Assembly: GCA_017443515.1 (NCBI GenBank)
Contig: JAFRXM010000027.1
Location: 1 to 64,000 of the forward strand
DNA length: 64,000 nucleotides
From: Bacillota bacterium
Lineage (GTDB): Bacteria; Bacillota; Clostridia; Peptostreptococcales; Anaerovoracaceae
Reading direction: 5' to 3'
The position numbers and the translations under genes were made by a program. Positions 31,249-39,449 of this stretch are shown here, piece after piece. The stretch's first letter is position 1. Every line of letters begins with the position of its first letter. Below the pieces are notes generated by a model that searched no databases, was not told the origin of the DNA, and was given only the letters and a program-made list of their open reading frames with translations.

Positions 31249-33186
31249 ATGTCAGAAAAGAAGACCTTTTACATCACTACGCCGATCTACTATCCCAGCG
31301 GCAACCTGCACATAGGGCATACCTACTGTACCGTCATGGCCGACGCTGTGGCGAGGTTCAAGCGCCTGCAGGGCTACGACGTCATGTTCCTTACCGGAAC
31401 GGACGAGCACGGCCAGAAGATCGAGAAGAAAGCCGCGGAGGCCGGGGTCACGCCTCAGGAATACGTGGACAATATCGTGGCGGGCATAAAAGAGCTGTGG
31501 AAGACCATGGAGATCAGCTACGACGACTTCATCCGCACCACCCAGGAGCGCCACATCAAGCGCGTACAGGAGATCTTCATGAAGATGTACGAAAAGGGCG
31601 ACATCTACAAAGGCGCCTACGAAGGCTGGTACTGCACGCCCTGCGAGTCTTTCTGGACCGAGAGCCAGCTCAAGGACGGCAAGTGCCCGGACTGCGGACG
31701 TCCCGTTGAAAAGGCCAGGGAGACGGCGTATTTCTTCCGCCTCTCCAAGTACTCCGATAAGCTGGTTGAGCTCTTAAAAGGCGGCGAGTTCCTGCAGCCC
31801 ATGACCCGCGTCAACGAGATGCTTGGCTTCATAGACCAGGGCCTTGAAGACCTTTGCATCAGCCGCGAGAGCGTAAAGTGGGGCATCCCTGTGCCCATCG
31901 ATGAGACAAACACCATCTACGTGTGGCTCGACGCGCTCTCCAATTACGTCACGGCGCTCGGCTATCCTTCCGTGGACGGTGAGAGCGACGAAAAGTACAA
32001 GAAGTACTGGCCGGCGGACTTCCATCTGGTAGGTAAAGAGATAGTCCGCTTCCACTCCATAATCTGGCCGGCGATGCTGATGAGCCTTGACCAGCCCATT
32101 CCAAAGCACGTGCTTGGCCACGGCTGGCTGCTCATAGACGGCGGCAAGATGGGTAAATCGTTCGGAAACGTGGTGGACCCGGTGGCTCTGATAGAGCGCT
32201 ACGGCGTGGATGCGCTGAAGTACTTCCTGCTGAGGGAGTACACCTTCGGCATGGACGGCAACTTCACCAACGAGGTGATGATAAACCGCATGAACTTCGA
32301 CCTGGCCAACGACCTGGGCAACCTTGTGTCGCGCACGGTCACGATGATAGAAAAGTATAACGGCGGCGTGGTGCCTGCTGAAAACGCGGCAGCCCACGGC
32401 GACACCGACGAGGAGCTGCGCGAGCTGGCGCTTTCGGTGCACGGCAAAGTTGAGGCGCACATGGACAAGTTCGAGTTCAACTACGCGCTGGAGTCCATCT
32501 GGACGCTGATACGCCGCACCAACAAGTACATAGACGAGACGGCGCCCTGGGTGCTGGCCAAAGACCCGGAGAAAAAAGACAGACTCAACGAAGTTCTGCA
32601 CGACCTTGCGGAATCGCTGCGCATAGTGTCCGTGCTGATCTATCCGTACATGCACACGACCTCGGACAAGATGCGGGCGCAGCTTGGCATTGAAGGCGAG
32701 CCGCAGTGGGCGGACACCCAGGTGTTCGACGCGCTGGGCGGCCAGAAGGTGCAGCGCGGCGAGGTGCTGTTCCCAAGGCTTGATGTGGCAAAGGAGCTGG
32801 AGGAGCTTGCAGCTCTTAAGGCTGCCGCGTCGGGCGAGCCCAAGATCGAGTACGAGCCGTTCAAGGAAAACACCGAGTTCGACACCTTCGAAAAGCTGGA
32901 TCTTCGCGTTGGCGTCATAAAGGAAGCCGAAAAGCACCCCAAGGCCGACAAGCTGCTGGTGTTCAAGGTGGATATGGGCAGCGAGACACGCCAGATAATA
33001 AGCGGCGTTGCAGCTCACTACAAGCCCGAGGAATGCGTGGGTAAGCACGTTATGGTGGTGGCGAACCTGGCTCCAAGGAAGCTTCGCGGACTTGAATCCG
33101 CAGGCATGCTGCTGTTCTCCACCGACCCCGAAGGCCACCTGCACTTCGTATCCCCGGACGACCAGCCCGGAATGGTGATAGGCTGA
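31249..33186 (+). CDS. metG: Methionyl-tRNA synthetase with C-terminal tRNA-binding domain
   Basis: A 645-residue class I synthetase that charges tRNA-Met. The start at 31249 (MSEKKTFYITTPIYYPSGN) follows GAAAGGAGAAG; a longer frame runs back through the terminator and is not used. HIGH appears as HIGH in GNLHIGHTYC, KMSKS as KMGKSFGN, and the zinc knuckle as CTPCESFW...CPDCGRP. The last 110 residues (FDTFEKLDLRVGVIKEAEKH) form the EMAP/Trbp111-type tRNA-binding domain. The TGA stop is the start of a dispersed repeat, followed by a terminator. Expression should be set by the Met-leader attenuator. Confidence 0.96.
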   Translation: MSEKKTFYITTPIYYPSGNLHIGHTYCTVMADAVARFKRLQGYDVMFLTGTDEHGQKIEKKAAEAGVTPQEYVDNIVAGIKELWKTMEISYDDFIRTTQERHIKRVQEIFMKMYEKGDIYKGAYEGWYCTPCESFWTESQLKDGKCPDCGRPVEKARETAYFFRLSKYSDKLVELLKGGEFLQPMTRVNEMLGFIDQGLEDLCISRESVKWGIPVPIDETNTIYVWLDALSNYVTALGYPSVDGESDEKYKKYWPADFHLVGKEIVRFHSIIWPAMLMSLDQPIPKHVLGHGWLLIDGGKMGKSFGNVVDPVALIERYGVDALKYFLLREYTFGMDGNFTNEVMINRMNFDLANDLGNLVSRTVTMIEKYNGGVVPAENAAAHGDTDEELRELALSVHGKVEAHMDKFEFNYALESIWTLIRRTNKYIDETAPWVLAKDPEKKDRLNEVLHDLAESLRIVSVLIYPYMHTTSDKMRAQLGIEGEPQWADTQVFDALGGQKVQRGEVLFPRLDVAKELEELAALKAAASGEPKIEYEPFKENTEFDTFEKLDLRVGVIKEAEKHPKADKLLVFKVDMGSETRQIISGVAAHYKPEECVGKHVMVVANLAPRKLRGLESAGMLLFSTDPEGHLHFVSPDDQPGMVIG

Positions 33187-33211
33187 AAATCGGGGACGGT
33201 TCTCGTTTTCA
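33184..33211 (+). repeat. Dispersed stop-codon hairpin repeat, copy 11 (metG end)
   Basis: TGAAAATC, GGGGACGGTTCT, CGTTTTCA. The leading TGA is the metG stop. The sequence is nearly identical to the copy at the mscS stop. Confidence 0.8.
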
Positions 33212-33220
33212 CTAAAAACA

Positions 33221-33256
33221 GGCGGTTTCAGGAGCGATCCTGAAGCCGTCCTTTTT
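33221..33256 (+). terminator. Terminator of metG
   Basis: 13-bp stem GGCGGTTTCAGGA / TCCTGAAGCCGTC (two non-canonical positions) with a 4-base loop, then five Ts. Confidence 0.85.
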
Positions 33257-33294
33257 ATTGGTAAGAAAAAGATAAAATAATGGTAAAAATATGG

Positions 33295-33323
33295 TTGCGG
33301 ACGGCGCTGCGCTGTGATATAAT
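33295..33323 (+). promoter_or_regulatory. Promoter of the HTH-Uma2 gene
   Basis: TTGCGG, 17-base spacer, TATAAT (33318-33323). This places the transcript start near 33330. Confidence 0.65.
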
Positions 33324-33373
33324 GCCGATGTGAACAGATGTTCGCAGGCCGGCAGCGGCAGAAAGGGGCAATT

Positions 33374-34075
33374 TTGACTGTTGAAGAACTCAAAGCGCGC
33401 AAGAAAGCGCTCGGATATACCAATAAGATGATCTCGGAGCTTTCCGGGGTGCCGCTGGGCACGGTAAACAAGGTCTTCAGCGGCAGCACGGATGCACCGC
33501 GCTACAGCACGCTCCGGGCAATTGAGGATGTGCTAAGAGCCAGGGAGTACCACAGGGTGGAGTTGATAGAGGGCAACTTTTACGATATGGCGCAGCCGTC
33601 GCTTCTGCATCAGAATGTGGTGTTATCGCTCACGCTGCAGTTTAAAGAATGCGAAAAGGCTCATCCCGAGAAAAAATGCAGGGTGTTTTTGTCTCCGGTA
33701 GGGGTAAAGCTGGCTCCGGACAATAAAACTATGGTGGAACCGGATGTGGTGATGTTCTACGGGGATGAGTACATACGCGATCTTCGCTGCGTCAGCGGGC
33801 CGCCTCAGTTCCTTGCGGAGGTGCTTTCGCCTTCTAACAGGGACCATGATGTGTTTCTGAAGTATTCGATATATAAAAAGTATGGCGTCCTGGAGTACTG
33901 GATCATCGATCCGGACAAGGAACAGGTGCTGGTGCATCTTCTTCAGGAACAGGAGCTCCCCAAAAGCTATACGTTCGACGATAATGTGCCAATAGGGATC
34001 TCAGACGGGCTTTGCAGCATCGATTTCAGCAGCATAAAGGAAGAGCTGCATCAGCTGAAAGCTCTTGTAAAGTAA
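33374..34075 (+). CDS. Helix-turn-helix protein fused to a Uma2 (DUF820) nuclease-like domain
   Basis: About 233 residues. The first 60 (TVEELKARKKALGYTNKMIS, LSGVPLGTVNKVFSG) form an XRE-like helix-turn-helix. The rest is the Uma2/DUF820 fold of the PD-(D/E)XK superfamily, with EPDVVMFYG and FLAEVLSPSNRDHD...KYGVLEYWIIDPDKEQV carrying the acidic and lysine positions. TTG at 33374 is preferred as start because GAAAGGGG precedes it; an ATG at 33338 lies only eight bases from the expected transcript start. Uma2 proteins are abundant in cyanobacteria and some anaerobes and lack a settled function; the fused DNA-binding domain suggests sequence-directed action. Confidence 0.85.
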   Translation: MTVEELKARKKALGYTNKMISELSGVPLGTVNKVFSGSTDAPRYSTLRAIEDVLRAREYHRVELIEGNFYDMAQPSLLHQNVVLSLTLQFKECEKAHPEKKCRVFLSPVGVKLAPDNKTMVEPDVVMFYGDEYIRDLRCVSGPPQFLAEVLSPSNRDHDVFLKYSIYKKYGVLEYWIIDPDKEQVLVHLLQEQELPKSYTFDDNVPIGISDGLCSIDFSSIKEELHQLKALVK

Positions 34076-34082
34076 AGAACTG

Positions 34083-34107
34083 GCCCGGTTTTGCCGGGCT
34101 GTTTTTT
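34083..34107 (+). terminator. Terminator of the HTH-Uma2 gene
   Basis: 6-bp stem GCCCGG / CCGGGC with loop TTTTG, then TGTTTTTT. It overlaps the end of the convergent tilS gene by two bases. Confidence 0.8.
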
Positions 34108-35368
34108 ATTTCAGTGTAAGGGTGCCGGCGCGCAGTTCCGCGGTGTGGCCGGCGGGGAATTCTATCGTTTTGCCGCCGATGTTTTTCTGGACGGCGCTGT
34201 AGAGGGCGTTCAGATGCACGGCGGAGATGCCCTCAGTAAGGCCGAGCTTGTCGAACTCCGAGACGATGACGCGTTTGAAGACCGCGGGGTCCATGGCGCG
34301 CAGTGCCGAGGCGTCCAGTGCTATGCTGGAGAGCAGCGGCTTTGGGGCGCGAGGATCGCGGGATCTTGGGACATTGGTCAGGTTTACACTGAAGTTGCCG
34401 GGCGCTGCGGGCTCCTGCGGTCTGAAGGCTGCAAGGCTTAAGACCTTTTCCGCGTCCTTTGCGGAGGCTGCGGATATGCGCGCAAGGGCAGCGTCGTCTT
34501 CCGCGGCGTTAGCTGCGAGGCGCACCAGGGTCTCTTTGATGTTGGGGTTGTACTTTTCTTCAAGCATCGGCAGCAGCTCGAGGCGTATCTTGTTGCGGGT
34601 GTACTCTGTTTCCTGGTTGGTATGGTCTATTCTGGGCTGCAACTGTTTTTCAGTGCAGTAGTTTTCTATCTCGGTCCTGGGGACATCAAGAAGCGGCCTG
34701 ATTATTGAAATATCAAGGTCTTTGGCGTTTTGCTGAAGCAGGGGGTTACGGATGCCCCAGCCAACGCGCTGCAGAGCGTCCACGAGGGGGCTCTCGTACT
34801 GTATTCCGGTAAGGCCGTGCACGCCGGTGCCGCGCAGTATGCGCATCAGTACAGTTTCAGCCTGGTCGTCCATGTTGTGGGCAAGCGCTATCTTGACCGC
34901 TTTAGGCGCAGCTTTGATGCCGCCGGGGCCTTTGTACGCGTTGCGCAGCGGCCACGCCGGGTGCTTTTCGTGGACGTTCTCCCCCATCATACCGTAGGCC
35001 ATGTACGCGAAGATCTCGCGGCGCACGCGGCGGCCGGCTTCTTCCTCGGTGAGGTGCAGCTTTTCGGCGTAGAAGGGCACATTGGCCTCCACGCGGGTGC
35101 AGGAAACGCCGATCTTATTGCAGTAATTTACGACCCACATGGCGTCCTCTTTGGCTGCCTCGCCGCGGATGCCGTGGTTGACGTGGATGGCAGACATCTC
35201 AAAGCCCAGCTCGTACCTCAGCTCCATCAGCACGTGCAGAAGGCAAAGCGAATCCGGACCGCCCGAAAGCCCCAGGAACACGTAGTCCCCGTGTTCTATG
35301 AGGTGGTGCTCCTTTATGGTGTTCAGCACGGTTCTTTTTAAGTTGGACAAATTGAGAATGGTTGCCAT
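34106..35368 (-). CDS. tilS: tRNA(Ile)-lysidine synthetase
   Basis: A 420-residue N-type ATP pyrophosphatase that attaches lysine to C34 of tRNA-Ile(CAU) so that it reads AUA. The PP-loop SGGPDS lies near residue 35, followed by AIHVNHGIRGEAAKEDAMWV, ALAHNMDDQAETVLMRILRG and the NK(R/I)RLELLP-type element (YTRNKIRLELLPML). The C-terminal part is a TilS-C-like region ending AELRAGTLTL. AUA codons are frequent in the genes of this window, so the enzyme is heavily used. It is last in a leftward operon with alr, tatD and 37299-38135, nine bases after alr. Confidence 0.93.
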   Translation of the reverse strand: MATILNLSNLKRTVLNTIKEHHLIEHGDYVFLGLSGGPDSLCLLHVLMELRYELGFEMSAIHVNHGIRGEAAKEDAMWVVNYCNKIGVSCTRVEANVPFYAEKLHLTEEEAGRRVRREIFAYMAYGMMGENVHEKHPAWPLRNAYKGPGGIKAAPKAVKIALAHNMDDQAETVLMRILRGTGVHGLTGIQYESPLVDALQRVGWGIRNPLLQQNAKDLDISIIRPLLDVPRTEIENYCTEKQLQPRIDHTNQETEYTRNKIRLELLPMLEEKYNPNIKETLVRLAANAAEDDAALARISAASAKDAEKVLSLAAFRPQEPAAPGNFSVNLTNVPRSRDPRAPKPLLSSIALDASALRAMDPAVFKRVIVSEFDKLGLTEGISAVHLNALYSAVQKNIGGKTIEFPAGHTAELRAGTLTLK

Positions 35369-35377
35369 GGTTTGGTC

Positions 35378-36499
35378 CTATTTGTAGTAGCGCTCCACGC
35401 GCAGGCCGATCGACGAGAGGATCTCGTGCATGCAGGTGCCGGCGGCGTCGGCAAGATCGTCGGCGGTCTGAACGAGACTGCCGGAGCGGCCTATCAGCAC
35501 AGCTTCGGTGCCGGGAACTACGCCCGGGATGCCGCTTATGTCCACCATCATCTGGTCCATGCACATGTTGCCTATCATCGGGGCCTTGCAGCCGTTTATC
35601 AGCACGAAGCCCTTGTTCGAGAGCGAGCGCATCATGCCGTCGGCGTAGCCAACGCCTATGGTGGCGATAGTAGTAGGCCCGCTGGCGATGAATTTGCGGG
35701 AGTAGGACACCGCGTCGCCCTTGTCAATGGTTCGGACGACGCTGACCTTGGTCTTCCAGGTCATGGCCGGCTCGACGGGCAGTTTGGCATCCATGGCGGT
35801 GTTGTAGCCGTAGAGCAGGGCGCCGCAGCGGACCGCGTCAAAGCGCGCCTGCGGGTATTTGCCTATGGCGCCGGAGTTGCTGATGTGGGTAAAGCCCGGG
35901 TCTATGCCGCGCTCTTTGAGGTAGCTTATTACTTTTTCGAAGCGCGACAGCTGCATCAGGGTGTATTCGTCCGCGCCTTCGGAGAGGTCGTCGGAGCTGG
36001 AGAAATGCGAGAACATGCCCCGAATTTCAAGGTTTTCGTGCTTTGTGGTGTATGCTGACGCGATGTCAGCAAGATCTTTTTCGGTCTTGCACTCGAAGCC
36101 TATGCGGTTCATGCCGGTGTTTATGGCAAGGTTCAGCTTTAAGGGAAGCTCGCATTCCAGCGCGGCCGCGGAAAGCTCTTTGAGGTGATCCGGGCTGACG
36201 CAGGCGACGGTGAAGCCGCCCTTTGCGGCAAACAGAGCTTCCTGGGGGTCCGTGTAGCCCAGGATTATCAGTTCGCCGCCAACGCCGGCGTTCTTTAAGG
36301 CAAGGGCTTCGTCTATGCAGGCGACAGCGAAGCGGCGGATGCCGTAGCTCTGCAGCTTCTTGGCTGTGAATATGTCGCCGTGGCCGTATGCGTTGGCCTT
36401 TACGACGGCTATCATGTCGCAGCCTTTGGGCAGGGTGCTTTTTACTATGTCTATGTTTTTCCTGATCTGGCCGAAATCGACCTCAAGCCATGTGCGCAT
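35378..36499 (-). CDS. alr: Alanine racemase
   Basis: A 373-residue PLP enzyme that interconverts L- and D-alanine for peptidoglycan. The PLP lysine is in VVKANAYGHGD (residue 34). The C-terminal beta domain contains GVGYADGMMRSLSNKG with the second catalytic residue region. INGCKAPMIGNMCMDQMMVD is also typical. The start follows GGAAACAAG, 12 bases after tatD. With ddl at 41513-42583 it supplies the D-Ala-D-Ala dipeptide. Length and motifs are normal. Confidence 0.95.
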   Translation of the reverse strand: MRTWLEVDFGQIRKNIDIVKSTLPKGCDMIAVVKANAYGHGDIFTAKKLQSYGIRRFAVACIDEALALKNAGVGGELIILGYTDPQEALFAAKGGFTVACVSPDHLKELSAAALECELPLKLNLAINTGMNRIGFECKTEKDLADIASAYTTKHENLEIRGMFSHFSSSDDLSEGADEYTLMQLSRFEKVISYLKERGIDPGFTHISNSGAIGKYPQARFDAVRCGALLYGYNTAMDAKLPVEPAMTWKTKVSVVRTIDKGDAVSYSRKFIASGPTTIATIGVGYADGMMRSLSNKGFVLINGCKAPMIGNMCMDQMMVDISGIPGVVPGTEAVLIGRSGSLVQTADDLADAAGTCMHEILSSIGLRVERYYK

Positions 36500-36511
36500 T
36501 ATCTTGTTTCC

Positions 36512-37285
36512 TTAAATATTTATTCCGTAGAATTCGCAGGCGTTGCGGAAGGTGGCTTCGGCAACTTCCTCGTAGCTTATGCCCTTGATCTCGGCGATCT
36601 TGCGGGCGACGTACTCCACGTTTAGGGGAGTGTTCTGCTTGCCGCGCAGGGGCACCGGGGCCAGGTAGGGCGAGTCAGTTTCTATGAGAAGGTCCGAAAG
36701 GTCCACGGCCTGGATTGTTTCGACAGTCTTTCTGGCGTTTTTGTAGGTGACGGGGCCTGCGATGCTGATCTTGGCGCCGAGTTTTACGTACTGGCGGGCG
36801 AGCTCAGCAGAGCCCGAGTAGCAGTGCATCAGGACCTTTGTTTTGCCGAGGGCGAGCTCTTTGAGGATATCGAAGGTGTCGCCGTCCGCATCGCGGGTGT
36901 GCACGCACACCGGCGCGCCAAGGCGCGCCGCCTGCAGCAGCAGCTCGCGCAGCCACTGCTGCTGCAGGCCGCGGTGCGGGTTGTCCTCCCAGTGGTAGTC
37001 AAGCCCTATCTCGCCTACAGCAACGACCTTCGGGTGCTTGTACAGCTCAAGCGTCTGCGCCAGCAGATCATCTGTAAGCCGACCGACCTCCGAAGGGTGC
37101 CAGCCCACGACTGCGTAGCAGAACTCGTACTTTTCCGCAGCGGCCACGGCTTTCCTCGAAGTCTCAAGATCCGTCCCTATATCCGCGATGAACTTCAGCT
37201 CCGAACTGCGGATCTTTTCCGCAAGCTCTTCCCTGCAGTCGTCGAAGCCTTCATCTGTAAAATGGCAGTGTGAGTCAAACAGCAT
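36512..37285 (-). CDS. tatD: TatD-family metal-dependent hydrolase / DNase
   Basis: A 257-residue TIM-barrel hydrolase. The metal ligands are seen in FDSHCHFTDEGF (residues 3-14), VGEIGLDYHW, VHTRDADGDTFDIL, MHCYSGSAELARQY and ETDSPYLAPVPLRG. TatD proteins act as 3'-5' exonucleases and D-aminoacyl-tRNA or DNA hydrolases; the exact role varies. It is in a leftward operon, 13 bases after the 37299-38135 gene and 12 before alr. Confidence 0.93.
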   Translation of the reverse strand: MLFDSHCHFTDEGFDDCREELAEKIRSSELKFIADIGTDLETSRKAVAAAEKYEFCYAVVGWHPSEVGRLTDDLLAQTLELYKHPKVVAVGEIGLDYHWEDNPHRGLQQQWLRELLLQAARLGAPVCVHTRDADGDTFDILKELALGKTKVLMHCYSGSAELARQYVKLGAKISIAGPVTYKNARKTVETIQAVDLSDLLIETDSPYLAPVPLRGKQNTPLNVEYVARKIAEIKGISYEEVAEATFRNACEFYGINI

Positions 37286-37298
37286 AATACTGATCCTG

Positions 37299-38135
37299 TT
37301 AAACCTCCGCTCCGTAGTTCTTTATAAGCTGCCCGGCCATGTCTTCTGTAAGCGTGCAGAAGAAGTGCGTCGCGTCGTAAAAGCCGTTTCTTGGCGCCTT
37401 GCTGAAGAAATCGTCGAACTTAAGGTAGCCGTACATCTCGTCGGATACGTACACATAAACGTACCAGCGAGGCGCTTCGCCGTGCATATAGAAGGGCAAA
37501 GCGGGCTCAAATGGCATTATAGTATTCACTCCGACCATTATATTGTACACGCCCACGAAAGATCCGTCCGCAGGGTCCTGGAAGAACTGCGGCGCGGAAT
37601 AGTAGGCGTTAACCATCTGCTTGTTGTGCAGGAAGCTTCCGAACTTCTGTATCCTTCCGTCCATCTTCTCAAGATCGTCTCTGGACAGAGCCACCGGATT
37701 CAGCGCGCCGAAAACGTTGGCCACCTTGCCTTTCTGCGCTGCGAGCTTTTCGGCCATGTCCTTAAGCTCAGCCTCGGCCTTAAGGCAGCTCTTCTTTACG
37801 TTCGCTTCAACATCTCCGAGGCTTATCTTTTCTCCGTCCGCCTCGAATTCCTTTATTCCCAGCTTTCTGCAGGCCCTTGCCGCTATCCTGTACGCGAGCG
37901 CGATCTCGTCCTTGCAGGCCGGGAGCGACAGTCCGATCTCAACTTCTCCGTCTTTTATCTCGGCGTGGACACCTCTTCCTATATGTTTGGGGTCGAAAAC
38001 GATAGCTTCCGTGGTGCTTTCTGTCTCCTGCAGCCTGTAGGCATCGTCGTACATGCCGTGTTCCGTTCCGGGCGGCAATATGTCCTTAAGCCCAAGCCCC
38101 TTAGTATCCGCTGTAACCTTCAGTATGAGCGCCAT
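37299..38135 (-). CDS. Conserved-looking protein of unknown function (possibly DUF4299-like)
   Basis: A 278-residue soluble protein with no signal peptide or membrane segment, which I do not recognise with confidence. Size and composition recall DUF4299. Residues 1-60 and 75-150 are charged and mixed. The C-terminal 100 residues are rich in Tyr, Phe and Met (SFVGVYNIMVGVNTIMPFEP, YVYVYVSDEMYGYLKFDDFF). A GGAGGATC ribosome site precedes the ATG. It is first in the operon with tatD, alr and tilS, which gives no clear hint of its role. Confidence 0.7.
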   Translation of the reverse strand: MALILKVTADTKGLGLKDILPPGTEHGMYDDAYRLQETESTTEAIVFDPKHIGRGVHAEIKDGEVEIGLSLPACKDEIALAYRIAARACRKLGIKEFEADGEKISLGDVEANVKKSCLKAEAELKDMAEKLAAQKGKVANVFGALNPVALSRDDLEKMDGRIQKFGSFLHNKQMVNAYYSAPQFFQDPADGSFVGVYNIMVGVNTIMPFEPALPFYMHGEAPRWYVYVYVSDEMYGYLKFDDFFSKAPRNGFYDATHFFCTLTEDMAGQLIKNYGAEV

Positions 38136-38257
38136 ATGATCCTCCTCACAAACAACTAAACAATTTATTATACCATATTATTCGCAAATATTCTTTACAC
38201 TAAAACGGTTTTAAGGGGTATAATACTATCAAAGAAAAGAAAACAGAGGAGAATACC

Positions 38258-38851
38258 ATGAAAATAATCATTTTGGGCGGATTCCTGGGATCCGGAAAGA
38301 CCACAGTGCTGCTTCAGCTGGCAAAATACATCACCAGTCAGCCCGGCAAGCCCCAGGTAGTGATACTGGAAAACGAGATAGGCGAGGTAGGCGTGGACAA
38401 CCAGCTGCTGTCCGGTGCGTCTTTCGCGGTCGAGAACATCTTTTCCGGCTGCATCTGCTGCAGCGGAGCGGTGGATCTCGTCGAGGGCGTAAGGAAGATC
38501 GCCGCCGACTACGCGCCCGACTGGCTTTTGATAGAGGCCACGGGCATGGCTCTGCCGTCCACTATCAGGCAGACCCTGAGCCAGAACTTCAATTTCGGTT
38601 TCACCACGCTTACCATTGCGGACGCGAGCCGCTGGACGAGGCTTCTGAAAGTCTCCCCGGACTTTGTGGACGAACAGGTCAGCTGTGCCGACACCGTCAT
38701 CCTCACCAAGATCGACAAGGTGAAGGGCGAAGTGCAGCCCATAATCGACGACGTGAAGTCGCACGCCAACAACGCCGAGCTCTATCCGCTCTGCGCGCTG
38801 GAACCCATAGACGAGGCCATTTTTGCCGCAGTTCTGGCAAAAGTGCAGTAA
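38258..38851 (+). CDS. COG0523-type (CobW/CobP47K) GTPase, short form
   Basis: A 197-residue G3E GTPase. Walker A is GGFLGSGKTTVLLQL, the family's metal-binding motif is GCICCSG (about residues 66-72), and the guanine specificity motif is TKID. COG0523 proteins deliver or insert metals such as zinc, cobalt or iron. The usual C-terminal CobW domain is missing. Instead the next gene, ten bases on, encodes a very His-rich protein, so the two may be a split metal chaperone system. The start follows GAGGAG; a TATAAT lies near 38219. Metal identity is unknown. Confidence 0.9.
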   Translation: MKIIILGGFLGSGKTTVLLQLAKYITSQPGKPQVVILENEIGEVGVDNQLLSGASFAVENIFSGCICCSGAVDLVEGVRKIAADYAPDWLLIEATGMALPSTIRQTLSQNFNFGFTTLTIADASRWTRLLKVSPDFVDEQVSCADTVILTKIDKVKGEVQPIIDDVKSHANNAELYPLCALEPIDEAIFAAVLAKVQ

Positions 38852-38861
38852 AGGAGCTATT

Positions 38862-39431
38862 ATGACAGACGAACTGAACAATAAAGTGAACGAAGAGCAC
38901 GAGCATCACGATCACGAGCACGAGCATCACCATCACCACCACGATCACGACGATGACTGCTGCTGCGGCCATGATCATGAGCACGAACATCACCATCACC
39001 ACCACGATCACGACGATGACTGCTGCTGCGGCCATGACCACCATGATCATGATCATCACCACCATCATCACGACCATGAGCACCATCATCACCACGACGA
39101 GAAGATCGAGATCTCCACTCACGAGGATGCGGCCATCGCTACCGTCCGCATGGACCTCGGAACCGACCGCCAGGCCGCGGAAAACCAGCTCAAAAACTTC
39201 ATGCGCGCCGTTGCCGAAGGATCCGAGGCAGCCGGCGGCATGGTCGGCCACATCAAGTTCTTCCTCAAGGAGAGCCAGGGCCGCATGCTGTCCATGACGG
39301 ACCTTGAAGAGATCCAGGAAAAGCCGGCAGCCGCGGCGGAATTCACCGCTGAAGGCGTTGCCATCATCCTCAGCATAGATCCGGAGGACCTGGAAGAGAT
39401 CGTAAAGCTACACTACCCCGGGGCGGTCTAA
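38862..39431 (+). CDS. Histidine/cysteine-rich metal-binding protein
   Basis: A 189-residue protein. Residues 10-85 consist mostly of His, Asp, Glu and Cys, including two 21-residue repeats (63 bp each, starting at 38925 and 38988) with the core HHHHHHDHDDDCCCGHDH. The C-terminal 100 residues (ATVRMDLGTDRQAAENQLKN...) form an ordinary-looking helical domain that I do not recognise. The start at 38862 has AAGGAG; a longer frame overlaps the GTPase end. Its position right after a COG0523 GTPase suggests metal storage or delivery, for instance zinc, nickel or cobalt. Confidence 0.85.
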   Translation: MTDELNNKVNEEHEHHDHEHEHHHHHHDHDDDCCCGHDHEHEHHHHHHDHDDDCCCGHDHHDHDHHHHHHDHEHHHHHDEKIEISTHEDAAIATVRMDLGTDRQAAENQLKNFMRAVAEGSEAAGGMVGHIKFFLKESQGRMLSMTDLEEIQEKPAAAAEFTAEGVAIILSIDPEDLEEIVKLHYPGAV

Positions 39432-39449
39432 GCATTTCAAAGCATCAAA

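Noticed and set aside
31774..33489. 571-codon frame antisense to metG
   Set aside because: Mirror of metG and of its terminator. No independent signals.
38880..39110. CRISPR-like or satellite array
   Set aside because: The repeats are an in-frame poly-His/Asp/Cys coding region with no spacers.
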